A stretch of DNA of 64,000 bases from Anthoceros angustus (GCA_010909165.1 VJWM01000019.1:248001-312000), one strand, 5' to 3'; positions 12,201-25,333 are shown, numbered from the stretch's first letter. Program-made: numbers and translations. The notes: generated by a model not told the origin, from the letters alone.

Positions 12201-14128
12201 GCGATCCGCACGACATTGACGGTGTCATGCCTTGTGTCAAGAATGCGGTGAAAGGCAAAACATTTCGGGCGCCACCATCGCTAGTGTGCATAACCTCCTT
12301 TATCTCGCACTTTGTCTACGGCGAGAAAGCGTGGAGCTCATGCTCGAAATCTCGTAGAGCTCCCAAGCGCGAAAACAAGCTAACTGACACCGCACCCAAT
12401 GGCTGCAAATCGCGTCCCATGCCGCGTCCTCCCTCTCCTGTGTCCATGCCTCAACTGGATCTTCATCCACAGCAGCGCATCCGATGTGAACCCTCCACAT
12501 CTGCAGCCTCATTCTCAAAAACAGACGACTTAGATCGCACAACATCTCCGACTTGCACGGCCTTTGCAAGAATTTCGTTCGGTCTCCGTGTGCCTCTTCT
12601 TCCTGGAGTCCCCTCGGCCGCTGAGGGGTTGCTGCGCCCGCAGGCAGCCCCGCATCCTGCGCATTCAACCACGCCGATTTCCTCTTCCTTCGCCTCACCA
12701 GGACCGATGGCCTCGACGTCGCCTCGCGGCTCCCTTGGCCTTCGCTTCCCTTTGGACCTCCCTTCGTCCTTTCTTTCTCGCTGCGGATATGAACTCCTTC
12801 CTTTCCTAACGGGTCCATGTCGCATCGCGACACACATTCCAGACTCGGTTCCTTAGAGCGGTGACCTTACGCTTTTGGGCAATAGGTGTGAATTAGTAGC
12901 CTTTGTTTAATTCATGTCCATCCTCACGCTGACCGAGCACAATCGGAAATTGAAGGCAATCATGACCCACGTAACACGGAAATGTCGCGGTGCCGTGCAG
13001 AATGCCCGGCATGGAGGGGCACCACTCCATACCCCTCCATTCCGCCAACCGCACCTCACAGCCCGTTTCTTTATTTCCAGCCACACCGTGTACAGATTCC
13101 TGTTCGGAAAGGACATTCCCGGCAAGGCGTTCACATTACCTGCCGCACCTCGACCTCCGAGGTGTACACCTCCTCCCTCCACCAGCATGTACCTATGAAG
13201 AGACTGTGACCGGGAGCGAGGACCGTGCATACCAGTCCTTGATGGCAACAGACGGAGAGCAACCCTTGGTCAGTCTTCGGGCAATGGACGGAGAGCAACC
13301 TTCCGTCCATCGTCCTGATGGCCATCGTCGGTGACCGTGACTGCCGTCCAATCCTTCATGGCCATACTCGGTGCCTATCTATAGGAGCCCACAACCTCCG
13401 CACACACCTGCAATGTTGGAAGTAAGATAGTTGAGCACGGAAGGGAAAAGGCGGCCGCATGCAGGAACCAAAAACTATTGAACGCAATGAGTGAAAAGGG
13501 GTGAATCCCAGGCCGCGACACCTTGGGCCGGCACCTGGGTCATGGACGCAGTTTCCACACACACAAACTAACCCCACGGCCTGAGATCCGAAGCAGGGCT
13601 GGTGGTCGAGACACGAACTCCAAGGCGTTGGGAGGCTTCCACTTGGCCAGTGGAACGGGGGTTCCAAAAAAGGGCGAGGATACACACACAAGCCACCGGG
13701 TCCTTGACGGCCATCGACAGTTCGTGGAGGTGTCCAAATGTGCAAGCCGGTGTATGCCCAACCCATTCAAGATGTAGGAACGCGGAAGTCATACGATCGC
13801 CTCGGCGTCACATCCTGCCGTGGACACTAGGGACGAGGGCTCGGGCATACTGCCGCCAAGGGGCGGGGGGGGCGGAGGGGTGGGGAGGAGGAACGGTGGA
13901 GACGCGGGTGGGGAGGGGTGGAGGGGAGTGATGTGGGGTTCACGGTAGGCCTCAAACCGCAGGGAGGAGACTTAAGCAAGAGCTGGAGATTTTCACAAGT
14001 GGGTTCGTAGTTAAAGCAAATCTCGGAGAAGAGCCGATTTCTACACGCAATCGTGGCCTCCGGAACATCGGTTTACGGTTGGGAGAATCTGCGATATCGA
14101 CCGTCTGCTCGACAAGCTTGCGAGGGCA
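12201..14128. other. Internal CACTA DNA, no gene recognised
   Basis: A minus-strand open frame of about 178 codons (12,300-12,833; includes AWDAICSHWVRCQLACFRAWE) has plausible protein composition but no family I recognise. 12,890-13,950 has overlapping short frames only. 13,850-13,930 is a G-rich purine run (GGGGCGGGGGGGGCGGAGGGG). Confidence 0.35.
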
Positions 14129-15615
14129 GCATTGACGCCACAGACAGCCCGTCTCGCCATGGCGACCTTTGGCGGTGGTGTCGCCCGGCGGTGGCGTGAG
14201 TAGCGGGGTTTTCGTGAGGTAAGCATATGTAATTAATTCAAGCTGCGTACATCGAACAAGCAGTATAAACCTTGACAATGGTGCAATGAGATGGACGGCG
14301 GCCTAGGATCATGGCGACCACCCCAAGTGCAGCTTTGTAATGACCGTATATGATGACACATATTCATTTCACACCCACGCTATCCACGATGCATGCACCC
14401 GTTTGCACCGAGGTGTTTCACAAGGGTGACGACCTGCGAACGCGCTCTCGTGGTCACCGGGATTGTCTTTGGTCCATGATGAGTCAATGCATGTCATGGT
14501 CCTTGGATTGGGAAATGCCCATGTCCTGCGGTCATTTGTCCTTCCGCCATGACATGTACATGCATGACATGGTCCACGGACATCGCATGACTTGGCCATG
14601 ACATGTATATGCATGTCATGGGCTTGACCATGGCGTGCATTGACGCCACAGACAGCCCGTCTCGCCATGGCGACCTTTGGCGGTGGTGTCGCCCGCAGCG
14701 ACGTGAGTAGCGGGTTTTCGTGGAGGTAAGCATAATTAACAAAGCAATCACAGACATCGAACAAGCAGTATAAACCTTGACAATGGTGCAACAGCAGATG
14801 GACGGCCTAGGATCATGGCGACCACCCCAAGTGCAGCTTTGTAATGATATGATGACACATATTCATTTCACACCCACGCTATCCACGATGCAGTTTGCAC
14901 CGAGGTGCCTCAAGGGTGACGACACGAAACGTCTCTCGTGGTCACCGGGATTGTCTTTGGTCCATGATGAGTCAATGCATGTCATGGTCCTTGGATTGGG
15001 AAATGCCCATGTCCGCAGGTGTCATTTGTCCTTCGCCATGACATGTACATGCATGACATGGTCCACGGACATCGCATGACTTGGGCCATGACATGTATAT
15101 GCATGTCATGGGCTTGACCATGGCGTGCATTGACGCCACATGGCAAGTCTCGCCATGGCGACCTTTGGCGGTGGTGTCGCCTAAGGACGTGAGTAGCGGG
15201 TTTTCGTGAGGTAAGCATAATTAATAATGTACAATCACAGACATCGAACAAGTACATGTATAAACCTTGACAATGGTGCAACAGATGGATCGGCCTAGGA
15301 TCATGGCATCACCCCAAGTGCAGCTTTGTAATGACCGTATGATGACACATATTCATTTCACACCCACGCTATCCACGATGCACAAATTGCACCGAGGTGC
15401 TCAAGGGTGACGACACGAAACGTCTCTCGTGGTCACCGGGATTGTCTTTGGTCCATGATGAGTCAATGCATGTCATGGTCCTTGGATTGGGAAATGCCCA
15501 TGTCCGCAGGTGTCATTTGTCCTTCCGCCATGACATGTACATGCATGACATGGTCCACGACATCGCCATGACATGTATATGCATGTCATGGGCTTGACCA
15601 TGGCATGCATTTACA
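14129..15615. repeat. Triplicated ~500-bp unit
   Basis: The word CATTGACGCCACAGACAGCC starts units at about 14,129 and 14,637, and a variant starts one at 15,127. The partner word CCTAGGATCATGG occurs at about 14,303, 14,808 and 15,294, giving periods near 505 and 490. The third copy runs into the palindrome array near 15,610. Differences between copies are largely short indels. Confidence 0.85.
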
Positions 15616-16960
15616 TGTCATGGCCGAACATATATAGTCACGAATATCTCGCTCACACATAGCGACGGCCAAGCACATTCGCTGGCATTTCGAGGGCCAA
15701 GGACAAATGCGACCTCCTGTCATTGCACAAGGATTTATTTGTCCTTGGGCCTCGACATGTGCGTGCATGTCATGGCCCACGGTCTTGTCATGTCCTTGGC
15801 CCATGACGTGCATATACATGTCATGGGCCAAGGACATGATATGACCATGACATGCATATGCATGTGATGGTCCAAGGAAACGTTTTTCCTTTGACCATGA
15901 AATGTATATGCATGTAAATGTCATGCATGACATTTATATAATAGGCATGGGCCAAGGACATTTATATAATTGCCATGGGCCAAGGACAAATTTGTCCTTG
16001 GGCCATGACATATATATTACAAGGCGTTTCATGGGCAAGGACAACTTTGTCCTTGGCCCATGGCAATGCATGGCATGGTCAAGACCAGGACATGACATGA
16101 CCATGGGCCAAGGACACATTTGTCCTTGGCCCATGACATTTATATACATGCCATGGGCCATGACATGTAAATTCATGTCATGGGCCAAGGACAAATTGTC
16201 CACAGCCGGGACATGTAAATTCATGTCATGGGCGAAGGACAAATTTGTCCTTGGCCACAGGCGATGCCATATTGGTGTCTATATATGTATAGCAGTAAGG
16301 TGGTGTAGACTTCATTTGGGAGGACATGCTATTATGAGGACTTAAAACACAAGGAGCGCATGATGAGGTGGCCAAACATGCATGGGGATGGGCCTAGTTG
16401 TCATGGGCCAAGGACAACTTTGAGCTTGGCCCATGACATGTAAATGCATGGCATGGTCTTAACCATGACATGCATACATGCCATGGGCCAAGGACAAAGT
16501 TGTGCTTGGCACATGACATGCATATGGATGTCATGGGCCAAGGAAAACTTTGTCCTTCGCCATGACATGCATGCATGTCGCAGGACATGCATATGCATAT
16601 ATATGACATGACATTTATATATACATGCCATGGGCCAAGGACAAAGTTGTCCTTGGCCCATGATATGCATGTCATGGGCCAAGGACAACTTTGTCCTTGG
16701 CCCATGGCATGTATATAAATGTCATGCGCATGACAATGACATGTATACGACATGGTCCAATGAAAATGTTTCCTTGGACCATGTCATGCATATCATGTCA
16801 TGGTCATGTCATGTCCGTGGGCCATGACATGTATATGCATGTTATGGGCGACATGACATGACCATGGGCCATGACATGGACGCTTATGAGGCCCAAGGAC
16901 AAATAGTTCCTTGGGCAATGACAAGCGGTGGCATATGTCCTCGGCCCTCGAAATGATGAA
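15616..16960. repeat. Array of short perfect palindromes (hairpin modules)
   Basis: About ten modules built on GGCCAAGGACAAA facing its own reverse complement with 0-5 bases between the arms. Examples are 15,980-16,001, 16,102-16,135, 16,629-16,662 and 16,673-16,706. They alternate with CATGACATG-TATATG-CATGTCATG near-palindromes. Arms reach 15-16 bp. Each module can fold into a hairpin or cruciform on either strand. No open frame is coherent across it. It lies inside the CACTA element, far from its termini. Confidence 0.85.
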
Positions 16961-17089
16961 TGTTCTTGGCCGAAATGTGTGCGAATTTGGTGACTATATA
17001 TGTCTACGAGTGATAAGTGTGGTCATCAGTTGATTAGGTCCCACTTGTTATAATGAGGAGTTGAGACATAAGGGAAGGCGATGAGGTGG

Positions 17090-18890
17090 CAACTTTGAAT
17101 GGCGACTATGGCGGCGGTATCACGGTATCGCATGCGGCCCGGAGACATGGCCTATTACTTCCGCGTCACGCGGTGTTACTTCCACTTGCATCTTTTCAAT
17201 CGTCACCTTGCGGTTGCAATCGCTTTGTCTCGGTTCGCTCTGTTCAAGCTTTCGACTTTCTTGTGATTACAAAGATGGTGTGGGACGTGGACTTGAGGAT
17301 TTGGGCGCCCCTTCACCGACTTCATCCTGCCGTGACCCACCCGCCGGTGAGGATGACGTTCGGCCCGTGATCAAAGGAGGCGTCCGCCGTCTGCAGCGGT
17401 GGCAATGGCGACTATGGCGGCGGTGGTGGTGGCAAGCACTCGCGAGTGAAAGGGACCACGTGGCGCGGCACGGTGGTCATGGAAGTGTCACGGCTCGGCG
17501 GTGGGAAGCGGGAGGTGGAAACGGTGGGTGGACCCATAGAGGCCGGGCGCTCCATCCGAGGCGGCGGAGGCGTGGCGGAGGGTGGCACAGTGACAACAGA
17601 CTGGGAGCGCCACCATGAAGATGGGCGGCAAGTGTCCTTCCAAGGTTGCGGAGGAGGCGTGATGGCGATGCCCAAGTTGCCCCTGCCGAGGTGGGGATGG
17701 GAAGGAAGATGCTTCCACCATCAACCCCGCTGGGAGGGAGCGCACCCGCTCCTATGGGCCGGTTCGGCTGCTCAGAGGGGTTTTGGTCCTGAGTGGCAGG
17801 AGGTGGCCCTTCCCGTGGAGCAGGTGGCTGGTCCTCGGGATGAGCGAACACCGGTCCCCCGCCCTTGTGGCATGGATGCCCTAGCAAGTGCGCCTACTGG
17901 GGCCGCCCATCCTGCTCCCGAGAAGCAGGGACCACTTGCCTATGCCGACGGCAATGCGAGCGAGGTGCACGCGAGCCAAGGGGAGGAAGGGCATGCTCCC
18001 GACCTCCACTGTGAAGAACAACTGGATGTGGGAGATGAGGACAGGGTTGAGGGGGCAAGCCAGCCAGAGGCCGAGACGGCCGACTCCGAGGCGGATGGAA
18101 ATGGCGAGGACGAGGACAATTCGAGGATGAGGCGAGGTGGTGACATGGAAGAACAGGGGTGGCCAGGGCGTCCCACCACCGCAACTCCGGCAGAGATAGG
18201 AGAACTCACCATGGCCGGTAAGCAACTCGGCAGCGTCATTCTTGTATGTCGAGCTCCACGGGCGGGAGGAGTGTTTATGGTGTCGGCCGCTGTGCGATGG
18301 AGGTTGGGTCGAAAATGAGGATCGGTGATGCGGTGGAGGATGAAGAAGGACTGAGGAGGGCCTTCCATCGCGTGTCTTGGAGCTAGTGTGTGCGAAGATG
18401 GCGTTGATGGTGCGTGGACAAGCCATGACGAGAGTCCGAGGGAGAGGCTGGTGAGTATGGTAGAGATTGAGTTTCCGGTGTCGGCCGGGATGAGATTGTG
18501 GCGAGGTTTGGTGCATCACGGACAAGGAACCACAACGTAGGGAAGAAGGTGAGGCAAGCGCATTGATATGGAGGGAGAAGGGTAAGGATGCGAAATGGCT
18601 CCATCCGCCGAATGTCACAACGAAGGCATGGAGGAAGGCCGTGGAGGCGGGGTGGTGACGTTGCACAAGAATGGGGGTGTGGCCAACACCTCGAAGCGCA
18701 AGCGTGCAAGGCGGCAAAGCATGATCAAGGGACCAATCCCTTTGGTCCACTAGGCGAAAGATTTTGAAAGGAAGTTCGTGCAGCGGTGGGGAGGGAGCGC
18801 GGTAGAGGAGGCTGCGGTGGCGGCGAGGAATGGCTTGGAGAACATGCCGGAGTATTGGAGAGGTAAGGAAAAGGCATGGCGGTGGCGGTG
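17090..18890. other. GC-rich internal CACTA DNA, unassigned frames
   Basis: A plus-strand frame at 17,446-18,318 (about 290 codons; acidic stretch ADGNGEDEDNSRMRRGGD) overlaps a minus-strand frame at 17,881-19,110 (about 409 codons; Pro/Ser/His/Leu-rich). They are antisense to each other, and the base composition (few A/T, hence few stops) explains both. I recognise no domain in either. At most one is real. Confidence 0.3.
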
Positions 18891-21800
18891 AGAGGGCAAG
18901 TGGGCGAGGCAACGCTTGTCGTGATGTGATCACCGAGTGGCATGTGCAGGATGCTTGGAGCAGAATGCAAGAGGAAGCAATGATGGAGGCGGCCGGACGG
19001 TACATGCAAAGGCGTTGAAGAGGGTGGGGGACAACGAGGGAGAGGGAGGGAAGGCGATTGCTGGTGGCATGGAAGAAGGGGGACAACGGTGGAAGTGGTG
19101 GCACCGACACGGAGGATCACACGGAGCGTGTCGAAAAGTGTAAGTGCAAATGTGTAACATGTCATGCAAATGGCGATGCAATGGGCGAACATCTTGGCAT
19201 CCTTTGTTGCAGCCATGGTGGTCGAAAAGAAGGAAGCCGGTGGAAGGATGTGTGGGAAACGCAGCCTGTGAGGCGTGAGCAAGGGAAGAGAAAGCGGGCA
19301 CCAAGCATGACACCAACAAGCAAAGGAAGAAAAGCAGTTCTACACACCGGAAGAAGAAGAAGAATCCTCCGAGGACAACCAATGAGTGTAGGGGTGTCTG
19401 CAAGAAGCCTAAGTAGCATAGGATTTAGTTTTATGTAGGAAGAAAGTGAGGGCTTCGATGAGTTAGCCATCTAGATGAATGTGTGGTTCGAGCGCAGTGG
19501 TGATGTGGAAGGATGTGGGAAACGCAGAGCCTGTGAGGCGTGAGCAAGGGAAGAGAAAGCACCAAGCATGACACCAACAAGCAAAGGAAGAAACGCGGGT
19601 TCTACACCGGAAGAAGAAGAATCCTCCACCGAGGACAACCAATGAGTGTAGGTGGAAGCCTAAGTAGCATAGGATTTAGTTTTATGTAGGAAGAAAGTGA
19701 GGGCTTCGAGTTAGCGCCATCTAGATGAATGTGTGGTTCGAGCGCAGTGGTGATGTGAAGGCGAAAGGGAGAAGCTTGTGGCTGCCCGAATCGATGACTC
19801 GATAAGACAATTGTGACATTGCTTTGTGACACAAGCGAATTGCCGGTAGGTGTGGGTTGAATACGATTGCTAGGTTTGCATGTGTGAAAAGACGACCGAG
19901 CGGGCAGGTTGGGGAAAGCGTCGCCATTGCTCATGGGTGGGACAAAAGCATGGGATTAGTCCTCATGTACCACCCTTTCCCAATTTCGGACATCAAGGTA
20001 TGTATGTATAAAGGAACCTAGTTGTCCATGCACTCGCGTTGGTGGAGTGGAGGCGAGATGGTGACGAACAAGCGTCGCGTGTTGAAGCCGGGTAAGTCAA
20101 ACGATTTTGCAACCGCAAGAACAAGAGTAGCACGGTCGGCAGTAATGCGATATATGTCCAGTCTGAAATAAAAAATCAGATAATCCGGTGTTCATGTACA
20201 AATACCTACCTACAAGTAGGTACGTATGAAGGTAAATCCAGATTCTACAAGTAGGTACTGTGCGTATGAAGGTAATGTGTATTCTATCTCTACCAAGATA
20301 TCGTGCAAAAGCCATAAACAAATAGTATACAAGCCAATAATAGCTATGGTAAGCCATAAACAATTAGTATACAAGCCAATAATAGCTATGGTAGGGAAAA
20401 AGGTTGATATAGGAATTATGGTGGTGGTAGAGGAAGGAGACAATTAATGAGAGACAATTAATGAGCATGTTAGTGTGATATCCGTGTGATATCCGTTTGG
20501 CGCCATTAACAATAGTTGTGAAGAGAGAGTGCAATGAAGAGCAATAGGAAAAACATTAACTAATTGTACTTCCAATGGGGTGTAATAAAGAGGGGACCGA
20601 TAGAGAAGAGAGAGAGGGTCCTTATTACGGTCATGTTGCATTTGCATGAGGGAATTCATAAACAATGCGTGAGAGGGCAAGTGGGCGAGGCAACGCTTGT
20701 CGTGATGTGATCACCGAGTGGCATGTGTGGGATGCTTGGAGACGGGAATGCAAGAGGGAAGCAATGGACGAGGCGGACGACACATGCAAAGGCGTTGAAG
20801 AGGGTGGGGGACAACGAGGGAGAGGGAGGGAAGACAGCTTGGGCAGCGGAAGAAGGGGGACAACAATGGAAGTGGTGGCACCGACACGGAGGATCACACG
20901 GAGCGTGTAAAAGTGTAAGTGCAAATGTGTAACATGTCATGCAAATGGCGATGCAATGGGCGAAATCGATCTGGCTTTGTTGCAGCCATGGTGGTCGAAA
21001 AGAAGGAAGCTGTGGAAGGATGTGGGAAACGCAGAGCCTGTGAGGCGTGAGCAAGGGAAGAGAAAGCACCAAGCATGACACCAACAAGCAAAGGAAGAAA
21101 CGCGGGTTCTACACGGAAGAAGAAGAAGAATCCTCCGAGGACAACCAATGAGTGTAGGGGTGTCTGCAAGAAGCCTAAGTAGCATAGGATTTAGTTTTAT
21201 GTAGGAAGAAAGTGAGGGCTTCGGAGTTAGCCGCCATCTAGATGAATGTGTGGTTCGAGCAGGTGGTGATGTGAAGGCGAAAGGGAGAAGCTTGGCTGCC
21301 CGAATCGATGACTCAAGAATGCATAATTGTGACATTGCCGCTTTGACACAAGCGAGAACCGGTAGGTGTGGGTTGAAGCACGATTGCTAGGTTTGTGTGT
21401 GAAAAGACGACCAGTGCAGACGGGTTGGGGAAACGTCGACGCCATTGCTCATGGGTACCGGACAAAAGCATGGGATTAGTCCTCATGTACCACCCTTTCC
21501 CAATTGTGACATCAAGGTATGTATAAAGGAACCTAGTTGTCCATGCACTCGCGTTGGTGGAGTGGAGGAGGATGGTGACGAACAAGCGGTCGCGTGTTCA
21601 AGCCGAAGTCAAACGATTTTGCAACCGCAAGAACAAGAGGTAAAGCAAGGCACAAGAATGTGATATCCGTCAGATTGGAAATAAAAAATCAGATAATCCG
21701 GTGTTCATGTACAAATACCTACAAGTAGGTACGTATGAAGGTAAATCCAGATTCTACAAGTAGGTACTGACGTATGAAGGTAATGTGTATTCTATCTCTA

Positions 21801-23770
21801 CCAAGATATCGTGCAAAAGCCATAAACAAATAGTATACAAGCCAATAATAGCTAAGCCATAAACAATTAGTATACAAGCCAATAATAGCTATGGTAGGGA
21901 AAAAGGTTGATATAGGAATTATGGTGGTGGTAGAGGAAGGAGACAATTAATGAGAGACAATTAATGAGCATGTTAGTGTGATATCCGTGTGATATCCGGT
22001 TTGCGCCATTAACAATAGTTGTGAAGAGAGAGTGCAATGAAGAGCAATAGGAAAAACATTAACTAATTGTACTTCCAATGGGGTGTAATAAAGAGGGGAC
22101 CGATAGAGAAGAGAGAGAGGGTCCTTGTTACATCATGTTGCATGAGGGAATTCATAAACAATGCGTATGAGAGAGGGGATGTAGTTAAGAGGGAAGCAAT
22201 GGATGAGGCGAGGACAGACACATGCAAAGGCGTTGAAGAGGGTGGGGGACAACGAGGGAGAGGGAGGGAAGACATTGCTGGTGGGCAGCGGAAGAAGGGG
22301 GACAACGGTGGAAGTGGTGGCACCGACACGGAGGATCACACGGAGCGGTAAAAGTGTAAGTGTGTAACATGTCATGCAAATGGCGATGCAATGGGCGAAA
22401 TCGACTGTGCTTTGTTGCAGCCCACATGGTGGTCGAAAAGAAGGAAGCTGTGGAAGGATGTGGGAAACGCAGAGCCTGTGGAGTGAGCAAGGGAAGAGAA
22501 AGCACCAAGCATGACACCAACAAGCAAAGGAAGAAACGCGGGTTCTACACCGGAAGAAGAAGAATCCTCCACCGAGGACAACCAATGAGTGTAGGTGGAA
22601 GCCTAAGTAGCATAGGATTTAGTTTTATGTAGGAAGAAAGTGAGGGCTTCGAGTTAGCGCCATCTAGATGAATGTGTGGTTCGAGCGCAGTGGTGATGTG
22701 AAGGCGAAAGGGAGAAGCTTGTGGCTGCCCGAATCGATGACTCAAGAATGCAATTGTGACATTGCGCTTTGTGACACAAGCGAATTGCCGGTAGGTGTGG
22801 GTTGAAGCACGATTGCTAGGTTTGTGCATGTGTGAAAAGACGCAGTGGTTGGGGAAACGACGACGCCATTGCTCATGGGTACCGGACAAAAGCATGGGAT
22901 TAGTCCTCATGTACCACCCTTTCCCTCTGTGACATCAAGGTATGTATGTATAAAGGAACCTAGTTGTCCATGCACTCGCGTTGGTGGAGTGGAGGAGGCA
23001 GATGGTGACGAACAAGCGTCGCGTGTTCAAGCCGGTAAGTCAAACGATTTTGCAACCGCAAGAACAAGAGGTAACGGCACAAGAATGTGCGATATCCGAT
23101 CGGAAATAAAAATCAGATAATCCAGTTGTTCATGTACAAATACCTACCTACAAGTAGGTACTGACGTATGAAGGTAAATCCAGATTCTACAAGTAGGTAC
23201 CGACGTATGAAGGTAATGTGTATTCTATCTCTACCAAGATATCGTGCAAAAGCCATAAACAAATAGTATACAAGCCAATAATAGCTATGGTAAGCCATAA
23301 ACAATTAGTATACAAGCCAATAATAGCTATGGTAGGGAAAAAGGTTGATATAGGAATTATGGTCGCTGTGTGGTAGAGGAAGGAGACAATTAATGAGAGA
23401 CAATTAATGAGCATGTTAGTGTGTGATATCCGTGTTTGGGCGCCATTAACAATAGTTGTGAAGAGAGAGTGCAATGAAGAGCAATAGGAAAAACATTAAC
23501 TAATTGTACTTCCAATGGGGTGTAATAAAGAGGGGGACTGATAGAGAAGAGAGAGAGGGTCCTTGTTACAGTCATGTTGCATTTGCATGAGGGAATTCAT
23601 AAACAATGCGTATGAGAGAGGGGATGTAGTTAAGAGGGTGAAGTGGTAGGAGAGAGAGCAAGGTTCGTGTTAAGATTGTAGGCCCAATGCGGAAAGAAAT
23701 GACAAACTTAATACCAAGCCTCCAAATGATGTTGCAAGTTACAAGTGTAACATAAAATTGCAACAACGAC

Positions 23771-23799
23771 TGTAACATAGGGGGCCATTTCTAGTAGGG
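23771..23799 (-). repeat. Right terminal inverted repeat of the CACTA element
   Basis: Exact reverse complement of 3,356-3,384, followed by the ATA duplication at 23,800-23,802. Confidence 0.85.
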
Positions 23800-24850
23800 A
23801 TACAACCTGTGGCTCACGATTCGGCATGGCGTCTTAATGACACATGTGTTATGTGCGAGGAAGTATGGGCCCCATCTTGTGATTGCGGGCATACCGTAGG
23901 GGCTGCCTCGTGTCATTGCCCGGAGCCACAAAATCTCTCTCCATACTCGGTGGAACCACTGGTTGGGGAAACGACGACGCCATTGCTCATGGGTACCGGA
24001 CAAAAGCATGGGATTAGTCCTCATGTACCACCCTTTCCCAATTGTGACATCAAGGTATGTATAAAGGAACCTAGTTGTCCATGCACGCGGAGTGGAGGAG
24101 GCAGATGGTGACGAACAAGCGGTCGCGGTTCGCCGAAGTCAAACGATTTTGCAACCGCAAGAACAAGAGGTAAAGCAAGGCACAAGAATGTGATATCCGT
24201 CAGATTGGAAATAAAAATCAGATAATCCGGTGTTCATGTACAAATACCTACAAGTAGGTACGTATGAAGGTAAATCCAGATTCTACAAGTAGGTACTGAC
24301 GTATGAAGGTAATGTGTATTCTATCTCTACCAAGATATCGTGCAAAAGCCATAAACAAATAGTATACAAGCCAATAATAGCTAAGCCATAAACAATTAGT
24401 ATACAAGCCAATAATAGCTATGGTAGGGAAAAAGGTTGATATAGGAATTATGGTGGTGGTAGAGGAAGGAGACAATTAATGAGAGACAATTAATGAGCAT
24501 GTTAGTGTGATATCCGTGTGATATCCGGTTGGCGCCATTAACAATAGTTGTGAAGAGAGAGTGCAATGAAGAGCAATAGGAAAAACATTAACTAATTGTA
24601 CTTCCAATGGGGTGTAATAAAGAGGGGACCGATAGAGAAGAGAGAGAGGGTCCTTGTTACATCATGTTGCATGAGGGAATTCATAAACAATGCGTATGAG
24701 AGAGGGGATGTAGTTAAGAGGGTGAAGTGGTAGGAGAGAGAGCAAGGTTAAGATTGTAGGCCCAATGCGGAAAGAAATGACAAACTTAATACTAAGCCTC
24801 CAAATGATGTTGCAAGTTACAAGTGTAACATAAAATTGCAACAACGAATA

Positions 24851-24875
24851 TGAACAGGGGCCATTTCTAGTAGGG
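24851..24875 (-). repeat. Second, slightly degraded copy of the right CACTA terminus
   Basis: It ends TTTCTAGTAGGG followed by ATA and by the same outside flank (CAACCTGTGGCTCACGATTC) as the terminus at 23,799. It has lost a few bases in the GGCCCCCTATG part of the repeat. It is a product of the tandem duplication, not an independent insertion. Confidence 0.75.
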
Positions 24876-24878
24876 ATA

Positions 24879-25333
24879 CAACCTGTGGCTCACGATTCTA
24901 CATTTATGACGCCCTAAAAAGCGAAACTGTGACATGTGCGAAATGTATAAGGCCCCATCTTGTGATTATGGGCATACCGTAGGGGCTGCCTGCCGACCGC
25001 CCAACCCGCAAAAATCTCTCTCCATACTCGGTGAACCACGGTTAGGGAGCATTCTGCATCAAGGCACATTAAGGACAATGGTAATCGAAATTGCCTTCCT
25101 CGCACGATACAACCGGGATCTCAATAATTCTTCCAAAGAATTGGCCTTCTCAATTGAGCCCACCATGTCAAATTCGCCATGTACCCAATCGCCCTGTCGA
25201 AGTTTTGTTCTCGGCCGAACGTCAAGTGATAACCGCGTGTTCAGCCCCTATATGCCCCTTACGGTTTTCCAGCGGCCCGAAGGCCGCTGCACGGATGTCG
25301 GAATGAATGGGACCCATTGCCCACTTCCCCTTC
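24879..25333. other. Flank of the CACTA element, likely C-terminal part of the neighbouring tnp2
   Basis: Read on the minus strand, this continues from the tnp2 relic at 25.3 kb and up, with several stops. Short fragments (VWREIFAGWAVGRQP) look protein-derived but match nothing I can name. Confidence 0.35.

Larger units (their letters stand above)
3356..23799. mobile_element. 20.4-kb CACTA-type DNA transposon with CCCTA ends
   Basis: The two ends are 29-bp perfect inverted repeats (3,356-3,384 and 23,771-23,799) beginning CCCTACTAGAAATGGCC, flanked by ATA on both sides. Plant CACTA elements usually start CACTACTAGAAA or CACTACAAGAAA, so the second base differs here while the next ten fit the family. 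Subterminal DNA at both ends is dense in GTTACA and TTGCAA words in both orientations (3,380-3,620 and 23,700-23,780), the arrangement known as transposase-binding repeats in this superfamily. Inside lie a broken minus-strand tnp2 gene, a ~500-bp triplication, a palindrome array and the tandem units at the right end. The size is at the large end for the superfamily and may be inflated by later tandem duplication. A second copy of the right terminus ends at 24,875. Confidence 0.75.
18890..24875. repeat. Tandem array of ~1.1-1.5 kb units at the right end of the CACTA element
   Basis: Marker words recur in order. GGAAATAAAAATCAGATAATCC occurs (with small variants) near 20,165, 21,674, 23,100 and 24,207, giving spacings of about 1,509, 1,426 and 1,107. 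AAAGGCGTTGAAGAGGGTGG occurs near 19,006, 20,788 and 22,226. Units contain TA-rich inverted segments and the ACAATTAATGAGAG doublet but no gene I recognise. Aligned by eye over 20,225-20,660 and 21,730-22,165, copies differ by a few 1-6 base indels and very few substitutions. The last unit includes a second copy of the CACTA terminus and of its outside flank. Confidence 0.85.

Noticed and set aside
15616-16960. Possible CRISPR-like array of regular palindromic repeats
   Set aside because: Repeat spacing is irregular, there are no unique spacers of constant length, no cas genes, and the context is a plant transposon.
17881-19110. 409-codon minus-strand open frame
   Set aside because: Pro/Ser/His-rich, antisense to another long frame, no domain, and it crosses into the tandem-repeat units. 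Few A/T bases mean few stop codons, which is enough to explain it.
24851-24875. Second independent CACTA insertion
   Set aside because: It shares the same outside flank and the same ATA with the terminus at 23,799, so it is a duplicate of one boundary.
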